From contig CACXGR010000225.1 of the NCBI GenBank assembly GCA_902767235.1, forward strand, positions 1 to 9,968: DNA of 9,968 nt, given 5' to 3'. The notes below the pieces were generated by a model. The model was not told the origin of the DNA. It ran no database searches and saw only the letters and a list, made by a program, of their open reading frames with translations. This document shows, one piece after another, positions 1 to 6,079 of the stretch (position 1 is the first letter of the stretch; each line of letters begins with the position of its first letter). This DNA comes from an uncultured Lachnospiraceae bacterium (GTDB lineage Bacteria; Bacillota; Clostridia; Lachnospirales; Lachnospiraceae). The position numbers were made by a program, and so were the translations under genes.

Positions 1-225
1 GTCCGGCATGAAAGTGTCCATGAGAAGGCACTCGCCGCCGCTCTCGATCATCGTTCCGTCGCCCCAGCCCGTGTCGCCGAAGTCGATCGCCGTGACCTTC
101 AGAGGAGACGCATCACTCGGCGCAGACCCGTCCGCAGCGTACACATCCGTTGCGCCCGCGAGCATCAATGATGCCGCGATCGCCAAAGCTGACAGGATCG
201 ACAACATTATCTTTCTTCTCTTCAC
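1..225 (-). CDS. Exported metallo-beta-lactamase-fold hydrolase, ComEC-like, N-terminal part only
   Basis: The gene runs off the left edge, so only its first 75 codons are visible. The GTG start at 225 opens an export signal: a basic n-region (KRRK), a hydrophobic stretch at residues 8-25, and a likely signal peptidase I site after VYA (residues 28-30). There is no lipobox cysteine. The mature part starts the pattern IDFGDTGWGDGTMIESGGE, which matches the first strands of MBL-fold proteins of the ComEC C-terminal type (IDVGQGD..LIESGG). The zinc-binding HxHxDH motif would lie beyond the window. A GAGG lies 10 bases before the GTG; an ATG at 207 (codon 7) is a less likely start because it would remove the basic n-region. 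It follows the zinc-ribbon FHA gene by 70 bp on the same strand, so it probably belongs to the same operon. It is inferred to act outside the membrane on an unknown substrate. Confidence 0.72.
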   Translation of the reverse strand, partial: MKRRKIMLSILSALAIAASLMLAGATDVYAADGSAPSDASPLKVTAIDFGDTGWGDGTMIESGGECLLMDTFMPD

Positions 226-246
226 GATCTCTTTTCCTCATGCGCA

Positions 247-278
247 GGCCCGCCCGGCATCTGCATGCCGGCGGGACC
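247..278 (-). promoter_or_regulatory. GC-rich intercistronic hairpin between FHA and MBL genes
   Basis: Two arms (ggcccgcccggcat and atgccggcgggacc) flank a 4-base loop. They pair over about 11 to 13 base pairs with one bulged C. The structure sits between the stop of the FHA gene (296) and the GTG of the hydrolase gene (225). Neither strand has a T-run after the stem, so it does not look like a classical intrinsic terminator. An RNA-processing, stabilising or attenuating role is possible but unproven. Confidence 0.5.
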
Positions 279-295
279 AAAAGACATACTGCCGG

Positions 296-961
296 TCACT
301 GCTCCTTTTTTACCGCGTCCCAGCTGAACTCCCTGCCGCAGAGCGGAAGGAAGAGCAGCTTCGTCTCCCCGATCGAGAGCACGTCGTAGGGTTTGAGCTG
401 CACATTGCTCAGCACCACTTCGTCGTTGAGGTAGAACAGTTCTCTCGAATCGCCCGGCTGCGCGATAAAGACTTTTCCACGCGGCTCATAGATGATCACG
501 GCGTGGCGCCGGCGGGATACGCTCATATCCATGCCCAGCTGGATGTCCATCTCCGGCGAGCGCCCGATAAAGTTGCGTCCCGATTTCAGCTTGAAGTCCT
601 CTCCGAAATAAGGTCCCTCGATCGCGACAAGCCATCCGACGACCGGCTCTGTTCCGATCGTGCGCGCATAGAAGCTGACTGTGCGGCTGTCGGTTCCCGC
701 CGGATGCCAGACCGGTATTTCCCGGCTGTTCTCTTTGGCAGCGTTCTTCGCTGCCTCCTGCCCTTCATTTTCCGCGCTCTCCGTCTCAAGTGCCGTCCGA
801 TCCGCAGCCGCTGCCTCCTCACTTTCCGAAGGCGCCTCATCCATGACTGCCGTCGCGTACTCGGACTCCGTGCGCGCATCCTGATCCTTCTTGCAATAGG
901 GACAGGATGCGTATTTATCGTTGTCAAAAAAGTGTCCGTTTGCACATTTCATCAGCTTCAT
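296..961 (-). CDS. Zinc-ribbon FHA domain protein (cytoplasmic)
   Basis: This 221-residue soluble protein has no signal peptide or membrane segment. The N-terminus carries a probable zinc-binding knuckle with C6, H10, C20 and C23 (KCANGH...SCPYC). An acidic, Ala/Glu-rich low-complexity linker follows at about 25-80. An FHA-type domain spans about 108-208, with FIGR (G133, R134) and SVSRRRHA (S149, R150, H153). FHA domains bind phosphothreonine peptides, so the protein is a candidate reader or substrate of the kinase upstream. The S-R-x-x-H spacing is one residue longer than the usual S-R-x-H, and no NGT loop is evident, so phospho-binding is likely but not assured. The ATG at 961 has GGAGG seven bases upstream. 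It overlaps the stop of the preceding FHA gene by four bases (ATGA), which indicates translational coupling. Its FHA half is paralogous to that neighbour (shared GWLV, GP.xG, IGR, IGETxLxF). Confidence 0.85.
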   Translation of the reverse strand: MKLMKCANGHFFDNDKYASCPYCKKDQDARTESEYATAVMDEAPSESEEAAAADRTALETESAENEGQEAAKNAAKENSREIPVWHPAGTDSRTVSFYARTIGTEPVVGWLVAIEGPYFGEDFKLKSGRNFIGRSPEMDIQLGMDMSVSRRRHAVIIYEPRGKVFIAQPGDSRELFYLNDEVVLSNVQLKPYDVLSIGETKLLFLPLCGREFSWDAVKKEQ

Positions 962-1419
962 TGCTCTTCCTCCACTTCCTTCGGTTCATTCCAGTTCCTG
1001 TCCGGCCTGCAGAACGCGACAAAGACCAGTTCCGTCTCCCCGATCCGGATCTTTGCCCCGTCTCGGAGCGGCACCGTATCCCGGACAAATTGTTCGCCGC
1101 CGTCTTCTGCCATATAGACCGCCGTCCCTATTCCGGGTTTGAGGTAAAAGGATACGGTCCTGTCATCATAGATGACGTAGGCGTGCGCCTCCCTCGTGAT
1201 CTCCCGGTCCTCATAGATCACAACATCTCTTTCATACCCCCGGCCGATCGAATTCTGGCCTGCCCCGAGGCGATAGTCCCTGCCCTTTTCCGGTCCGCTC
1301 ACGCTCACAAGCCATCCGGTCGTCCGGGCGTACCCTTCCATTTCTGCATTTGCCCTTGTTTTTTCTCCTTCGGCCGCTCCCTGCGCGGCCGGCCATATCG
1401 TATAATTTTTATCATTCAT
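958..1419 (-). CDS. Small FHA-like protein
   Basis: This 153-residue soluble protein is almost entirely one FHA-like fold (about residues 34-138) with short charged tails. Visible motifs are NSIGR (G59, R60) and ITREAHA (T75, R76, H79), where threonine replaces the usual serine and there is one extra residue before the histidine. IGETELVF forms the last strands. No NG(T) turn is obvious. FHA domains normally bind phosphothreonine; here the altered motif leaves that open. The ATG at 1419 is preceded by AAAGGAG at six bases' spacing. The stop overlaps the next gene's ATG by four bases, so the two are probably co-translated and may work as a pair. It lies 86 bp after the kinase gene. A TAGAAT hexamer in that gap (minus strand) has no convincing -35, so read-through from the kinase is the simpler explanation. 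Confidence 0.82.
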   Translation of the reverse strand: MNDKNYTIWPAAQGAAEGEKTRANAEMEGYARTTGWLVSVSGPEKGRDYRLGAGQNSIGRGYERDVVIYEDREITREAHAYVIYDDRTVSFYLKPGIGTAVYMAEDGGEQFVRDTVPLRDGAKIRIGETELVFVAFCRPDRNWNEPKEVEEEQ

Positions 1420-1505
1420 GACCGGCTCCTTTATCTCTCTTCCTTTTCATTCTATCCTGCTTGTGACGCTTTCCGGTCTGTTTGACATTTTTCGACGGGT
1501 TTTGG

Positions 1506-4394
1506 TTATTTTTGGCTGCCCGCCGCAATGATCTTATAGGACTTCTCGTCGACGACTTCCATGCGCATTCTTCCGAGCTTTTTGTTCCAGTCGTATAGAA
1601 TTACATCGCGGGAGGGCTTTATTTTGCCTGACACGTCCGGCACGCCGATCGTTACCCGGGTGTTATCGACCGCCTGTATGCATCGATTCGTCCAGAGTGC
1701 GCTTTCCGTGTGATAAATATAGTTTCCGTCTGCATCCTGATCGTATTTTGTATCGTCCGACCACCCCATCCATGAAGTGATCGTCCAGCCGGGACCGACA
1801 TATTCCTCCGTTACGATATAGTCTTTCCACAGTTTCTGCAGCTCCTCCGCATGTCTTAGCAATGTGACGGTCCCGTTCTCTCCCGGTATCTGGAGATCGA
1901 TATTCCAGCACTCCTTTTCATCATAGGAGATCACAGAATCCGCTTTCACTTTGAACAAAAATCCGCTGAACGCGACATCTCTCTCGATCGCGTCCTGCAT
2001 AACGGATGCGACATATTCCTCCAGCCAGCTCAGGATCTCCTCTGAGGAATCCATATTCTTTGCGATCCCGTCGATCCCGCCCCAAGCTCCGTTGACGGAA
2101 TTCACATCCCCTGTCCGAAAGCTTCGGTATCCGATGTAGAATTCACCCTTCTCATCTGCAGGCCCCAGACAGAGATATTCTCTCCACCGACATGCCTCGG
2201 TGATCTTTGAGGACAGTTCATCCGCAAGAAGGTAAACCAGCTTCCCGTCCCGGTCGATGTAGCCGCAGTGCACAGTCTCGCTGCCGTCTTTAAAAGAGAC
2301 CGGCGCCAGGCCGTTGACAAATGGGCCTGCACTCTGCAGCCCGAACGGGATACGGACGGCGCCCTTCTCGTCAATATACCCCCATCCTGCACCTTCGCGT
2401 TTTACCGCAGCCAGCCCCTCCGAGAACCAGCCGGCATCGGAAAAGGCCGCCTGGATCGCCATCACACCGTCTGCTTCATATCCGCATAGATCAGTCTGAC
2501 CCTCTCCCGCCTTTACAAGGACTCTGTGATATCCATTATCGGATTCCCCGCTTGGCTTATTGTGATACATTATGTTGGCGGTCGCCGATGCAGTATAGCG
2601 GTTCGGCGTCACCGAATACAGATAAGAAGAGCAGCCCTCGGTCTCTGCCTGTGTCTGGGATTCCCAACGTTGGGTCATGTAGGGGAGAACGGAGTCATAG
2701 TTCCAGGCGGTCCCGGTCTCAAGCTCGCCGGTTTCAGAGAAATGCATGATATCACTGAAAAACAGGCTCTCCCCTGAATGATCCATAGACTCTTCGATCC
2801 AGTAGTCCTCGTCCCGGGTCCCGAGTTCCGAAAGACTTCGTCCGTCAAAATAACTGGTTCCTGCGTATTTCGAATTAAATTGAAACGGGACGGCGGCCGC
2901 CTCCTCTTTGCTCATCATCACGCCGCGGTAGCAGTCCTGCTCTCCCTTATAGACCGCGGGATCAAAAAGCGCGTTCCTGCCGGAAGAAGACTCTTTGCCG
3001 GCGTTCTCCGCTGCCTCCGTCTCTTTTACCGTCTCCGTCTCTGCGGTTTCGCCGGTTGCCGAATTGGCTGAAAGGTCAGACGCGGTGTGGTCAGAAGCCG
3101 GTTTTACGGTCCCTCTTTTGACCAGGATCAGAAGAAGCAGCAGCAGGACCGCCGCGGCAGGGAGCCACGCTTTTTTCATCCATCCTTTTTTTTGTGTGCC
3201 GTCTTGCTTCTGTGTCCTGTTCTCTCCCTCCCTGTGCGTCTCTTCTTCAGCGTCAAGCCGCTCTTTTTCTTTTCTTCTCTCTTCCGCCCTGCGAGCCTTC
3301 TCTGCGGCGACGGCCCGGCTCAGATCTGCTCTCATTTCTTCGATGGATTGATAGCGTTCTTTGGCGCGGATCTTCATGCCCTTTTCAACGACATCCGACA
3401 CCTCTGCCGGCACGGGGGGATCCAGATCCAGTTCCTTAAGGGCCGGCAGCGTATCCTGTATGATCCTTTCGATCGCATCGACGGGAACCTCTCCCGATAT
3501 CATGTGATAAATCGTTCCGCAAAGGGCATAGATGTCCGTCCACGCCCCCTGCAGGCCATGCGTCCGGTATTGTTCTTCCGGCGCATAGCCGTGCTTGACC
3601 AGGATCGTGGTGCTCTTGTTGAAGACCGCGGCCAGCTCTTCTTTTGAGGCACCGAAATCGATCAGTGTAACTTTTATATTGTCACCATTCTCAGCGGAGC
3701 GTTCGTTGCCGCCCCCGGAAATGAGGATATTATCCGGACTGATATCCCGGTGGACAATACCTGCTCTGTGTACTTCCGCGAGCGCCGCCATGACGGGCTC
3801 GATCAGGCGCAGCGACGTTTCCCACGAAAACGGTTTTCCCGTCTTCTTCCGCTGCTCTGACATATACTCTTTGAGAGATATTCCGGGAATATACTCCATG
3901 ACCATGTAGGCCGTGCCGTTTTCTTCGAAGAAATCGAAAACGTTGACGACCCCGTCAAGCCGGTTCAGTTCCATCAGCGTCGCCGCTTCTCTTTGAAAAC
4001 GGCGCTTCCCGTTTATGAAATGCCTTTCCTGCTCGCCGCTTCCGATCTGTATATCGTCCGTGAAACTCCTCTTTCCGGAATCGGAGCCGGCGCTCTCATG
4101 CGCAGACTCCGGTCCAGACGTCACGATCCGGGTGACAAGCCCTACCGGAAAATATTCTTTGATCGCGACCCTCTTTTGATCCTGAAGATCCACCGCCAGA
4201 TAGGTGATCCCAAAGCCTCCCTGCCCCAGCACCGGTCCCAGAAGGTAGCGGCCTCTGAGGATCGTCTGCTCCGGCAGCGCTGCATCAGGGCGCGGAGGCA
4301 GCGTGCGGTTGTGATAGCCGCAGTGTGGACAGACCGTCCCTTCGGAAGGCAGTTCCCGCATGCAATTATGGCAAAGTCTTTCAATATTGATCAT
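1506..4394 (-). CDS. Transmembrane Ser/Thr protein kinase with zinc ribbon and extracytoplasmic WG repeats
   Basis: This is a 962-residue bacterial Hanks-type kinase. From the N-terminus it has a zinc ribbon (C8, C11, C22, C25) and a kinase domain at about 48-360. The kinase shows the glycine loop LGQGGFG (56-62), ATP lysine K79 in VAIKE, likely alpha-C glutamate E136, catalytic loop HRDISPDN (H215, D217, N222), DFG (246-248) and APE (271-273). About 50 residues are inserted between K79 and E136. A charged, probably helical juxtamembrane stretch (360-392) leads to a membrane segment at about 410-425, preceded by lysines, so the kinase faces the cytoplasm. The outer part holds a Ser/Thr/Glu-rich linker, WG-repeat-like units at about 635-722 (GWGYIDEKG, CGYIDRDGK) and an unrecognised C-terminal domain. 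It probably phosphorylates Thr/Ser, with the FHA neighbours as likely partners. The ATG at 4394 is chosen because GGAAG lies seven bases upstream. A TTG at 4415 would lack any ribosome site. Confidence 0.92.
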   Translation of the reverse strand: MINIERLCHNCMRELPSEGTVCPHCGYHNRTLPPRPDAALPEQTILRGRYLLGPVLGQGGFGITYLAVDLQDQKRVAIKEYFPVGLVTRIVTSGPESAHESAGSDSGKRSFTDDIQIGSGEQERHFINGKRRFQREAATLMELNRLDGVVNVFDFFEENGTAYMVMEYIPGISLKEYMSEQRKKTGKPFSWETSLRLIEPVMAALAEVHRAGIVHRDISPDNILISGGGNERSAENGDNIKVTLIDFGASKEELAAVFNKSTTILVKHGYAPEEQYRTHGLQGAWTDIYALCGTIYHMISGEVPVDAIERIIQDTLPALKELDLDPPVPAEVSDVVEKGMKIRAKERYQSIEEMRADLSRAVAAEKARRAEERRKEKERLDAEEETHREGENRTQKQDGTQKKGWMKKAWLPAAAVLLLLLLILVKRGTVKPASDHTASDLSANSATGETAETETVKETEAAENAGKESSSGRNALFDPAVYKGEQDCYRGVMMSKEEAAAVPFQFNSKYAGTSYFDGRSLSELGTRDEDYWIEESMDHSGESLFFSDIMHFSETGELETGTAWNYDSVLPYMTQRWESQTQAETEGCSSYLYSVTPNRYTASATANIMYHNKPSGESDNGYHRVLVKAGEGQTDLCGYEADGVMAIQAAFSDAGWFSEGLAAVKREGAGWGYIDEKGAVRIPFGLQSAGPFVNGLAPVSFKDGSETVHCGYIDRDGKLVYLLADELSSKITEACRWREYLCLGPADEKGEFYIGYRSFRTGDVNSVNGAWGGIDGIAKNMDSSEEILSWLEEYVASVMQDAIERDVAFSGFLFKVKADSVISYDEKECWNIDLQIPGENGTVTLLRHAEELQKLWKDYIVTEEYVGPGWTITSWMGWSDDTKYDQDADGNYIYHTESALWTNRCIQAVDNTRVTIGVPDVSGKIKPSRDVILYDWNKKLGRMRMEVVDEKSYKIIAAGSQK

Positions 4395-4401
4395 GATGCT
4401 T

Positions 4402-4413
4402 CTTCCGCCCTCC
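4402..4413 (-). promoter_or_regulatory. Ribosome binding site deciding the kinase start
   Basis: On the minus strand GGAGG (4409-4413) and GGAAG (4402-4406) precede the ATG at 4394 by 14 and 7 bases. The in-frame TTG at 4413-4415 overlaps the GGAGG and has no purine-rich site of its own. This favours the ATG and gives a 962-residue kinase. Confidence 0.65.
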
Positions 4414-4442
4414 AAAAAGTGTGGTGTCCGCAGTTTCTCTTA

Positions 4443-5156
4443 TCATTCATCTCCATTGCCTCCGGCCAGCGTCTCCCGGACCGCCGCTGCATACCGCCTG
4501 CTGATCGGCAGCCTCTTCTTTCCGTAGAGCAGAAGTTCCCCGGAAGAATAGCCGAGTATGTATTTTCTGTTCACAAGATAGCTCTGATGGCAGCGCAAAA
4601 AATCGCATGCGGCAATTCTTTCGGCCAGCGCATCCATTTTCATATAAAACTCAAATTCTTCCTGTTCCATGACCGCCGTGATCTTCCTGCCTGCGCTCTC
4701 AAAAAAGATCACTCTTGAGAGCCGGATCCTGTGAGGATTCCCATATACTTTCACTGTCAGGCAGTTCTGATCATCCGTCTGTCTCTCCGCGTAGTACCGA
4801 TTCGCGATCTGCTCCGCTTCCCTCAGGCGCACCGGCTTCACAAGGAAATCAAAAACGTGATATCGATATCCGTAAACAGCCAGCTCCGGCAGGTCGGACA
4901 TAAGGATCACATCGGTCTGCATCTCCTCCTCCCGCATGAATTGCAGGAGCCGCAGGCCGCTGATGTCCGGCTGTGTCATCTCCAGAATGAGAAGTTCCGA
5001 TCGAAATCTTCCTTCCTGCATCGCCTGGACCAGCTCACCGCCGCAGCCAAACTCCGTGAACTCAATATCGTCGAGGTCAAATAAAGCTCGAAACCAGATT
5101 TCCATGATCTGCTTCCGGATCGATTCATTTGGATCACATACTGCTATTCGGATCAT
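4443..5156 (-). CDS. LytTR-family response regulator with degenerate receiver
   Basis: This 237-residue cytoplasmic DNA-binding regulator has an N-terminal receiver-like domain (about 1-120) and a C-terminal LytTR domain (about 132-230) with the typical FLRCHQSYLVN and LPISRRY patterns. LytTR domains bind paired direct repeats upstream of target genes. In the receiver the expected phospho-acceptor aspartate is glutamate E59 (LILEMTQPDISG; the codon is GAG). The acidic pocket is reduced to D8-P9-N10-E11, while S87 and K107 are kept. It may therefore be phosphorylation-independent, locked by the Glu, or controlled by another input such as the Ser/Thr kinase encoded 48 bp downstream. No histidine kinase is nearby. 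The ATG at 5156 has only a weak ribosome site (AGG about nine bases away), so expression may be low. It is the first gene after the promoter at 5217-5244. Confidence 0.88.
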   Translation of the reverse strand: MIRIAVCDPNESIRKQIMEIWFRALFDLDDIEFTEFGCGGELVQAMQEGRFRSELLILEMTQPDISGLRLLQFMREEEMQTDVILMSDLPELAVYGYRYHVFDFLVKPVRLREAEQIANRYYAERQTDDQNCLTVKVYGNPHRIRLSRVIFFESAGRKITAVMEQEEFEFYMKMDALAERIAACDFLRCHQSYLVNRKYILGYSSGELLLYGKKRLPISRRYAAAVRETLAGGNGDE

Positions 5157-5216
5157 CGCTGTCTGCCTGATGGGGAAAGATTCTAGGACTTGATTTACGG
5201 ACTGCTTCTATGATTC

Positions 5217-5244
5217 ATTATATATGATCTGTCCCCTTTGTCAC
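5217..5244 (-). promoter_or_regulatory. Sigma-A-type promoter for the regulator-kinase-FHA operon
   Basis: Reading the minus strand, GTGACA (5239-5244, five of six to TTGACA) is followed after 16 bases by a perfect TATAAT (5217-5222). Transcription would start near 5210, about 55 bases before the regulator ATG at 5156. The -35 overlaps the stop codon of the upstream FHA gene (5241-5243), so this would be an internal or second-operon promoter. No terminator is seen between the two genes. Confidence 0.62.
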
Positions 5245-6008
5245 CCCAGTGAAAAGGTGTTTTCCACCGACGCAAGATCAAAAAGCGTGCCCGGACAGAG
5301 CTCTGCGGCACGGTTTTTGGGGAGGCGCCGGCGCCTGCCGTCACGGATGACATAAGTTCCGTTTGTTGACAGGTCCATCAGCGTGTACCTGTCCGCCTGT
5401 GCCATATATGTCAGCATGCAGTGTCTTCTGCTGATGCCCTTCCCCGCGATCACGATGCTGCAGGAGGAGGGGTCACGGCCGATGAGGACGGCTTCTGAAT
5501 CATCCACGGAGATGACGCTTCCGTGGAGTTCGCCGCACAGAATATGCAGCTCCCCCGCCTTCCGCGCAGGCGGGGTCTTGCCGGCAGCCCGAATCTCTCC
5601 TGCATAAGCGGTCTCCGCGCCTTCCCCGGCACCCGGATCTCTTTTGAAGAACGCCTCGTCCGAAAGGGAAGACGCTGTTCCGAGCAGCGCTGCGCCAAAA
5701 TAGAGAATCGTTCCAAAAGTGCTCCATCCGCTCTTTTTCCCGGCGATCATGAAAGCCAGAAGGCAAGCCGAGGATAAGGCAAACAGGATCATGGAAGCAC
5801 GGGCCGGGATCCCTTCCTCTTCCCCATGCACGTTGACGGCGATCACAAGCGCGCTGCAGAGCGCCGCAAACAGAAGCGTCACTTTCGCAGGCAGTGAACC
5901 TGTGAAAAACAGCGTTCTGAAATCTCCGTCCCCGCACAGAGGGAAGTAAAAGCTGACCAGCATCACAAGGGCGCTCAGTGTTCTCATCGTCTTACATAGC
6001 CTGTTCAT
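5241..6008 (-). CDS. Four-TM membrane protein with C-terminal FHA domain
   Basis: This 255-residue protein has four hydrophobic segments (about 8-24, 41-60, 71-90, 97-115), a Gly/Ala-rich linker, then a canonical FHA domain (about 153-255) that would lie in the cytoplasm. FHA motifs are complete: IGRDPSSC (G177, R178), GISRRHC (S193, R194, H196) and STNGTY (N216, G217, T218). These are the residues that contact phosphothreonine in known FHA domains, so it is a likely membrane-tethered phosphothreonine reader. It has the same layout as the FHA gene at 8803-9600 and shares GRDPxxC and S-R-x-H-C, so the two are paralogues. The ATG at 6008 is chosen over an in-frame GTG at 6059 because AGGAG sits exactly seven bases upstream. 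The gene follows the protease gene by 71 bp. Confidence 0.87.
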   Translation of the reverse strand: MNRLCKTMRTLSALVMLVSFYFPLCGDGDFRTLFFTGSLPAKVTLLFAALCSALVIAVNVHGEEEGIPARASMILFALSSACLLAFMIAGKKSGWSTFGTILYFGAALLGTASSLSDEAFFKRDPGAGEGAETAYAGEIRAAGKTPPARKAGELHILCGELHGSVISVDDSEAVLIGRDPSSCSIVIAGKGISRRHCMLTYMAQADRYTLMDLSTNGTYVIRDGRRRRLPKNRAAELCPGTLFDLASVENTFSLG

Positions 6009-6015
6009 ATCACAT

Positions 6016-6020
6016 CTCCT
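6016..6020 (-). promoter_or_regulatory. Ribosome binding site deciding the FHA start at 6008
   Basis: AGGAG on the minus strand ends seven bases before the ATG at 6008. The longer in-frame GTG at 6059 has only AAAGGGC directly abutting it, which is too close. This supports the shorter, 255-residue product that begins just before the first membrane segment. Confidence 0.65.
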
Positions 6021-6079
6021 GTCCGGGATTGTCTGAAAATCCCTTTTCTCATTTTCCACGCCCTTTTTTCAGGCTGCTT

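Noticed and set aside
8..1117. Long plus-strand open frame of 369 codons at the left edge
   Set aside because: It lies opposite two FHA genes and the MBL gene, is Arg/Ser/Pro-rich with no recognisable domain, and has no good ribosome site. It is a shadow of the minus-strand coding frames.
1420..1505. Separate promoter or terminator between the kinase and the small FHA gene
   Set aside because: There is a TAGAAT but no acceptable -35 at 16 to 18 bases, and no stem with a T-run. Co-transcription with the kinase is simpler.
3993..4718. Plus-strand open frame of 241 codons
   Set aside because: It is antisense to the kinase and regulator genes, both of which have clear conserved domains. No domain or ribosome site supports it.
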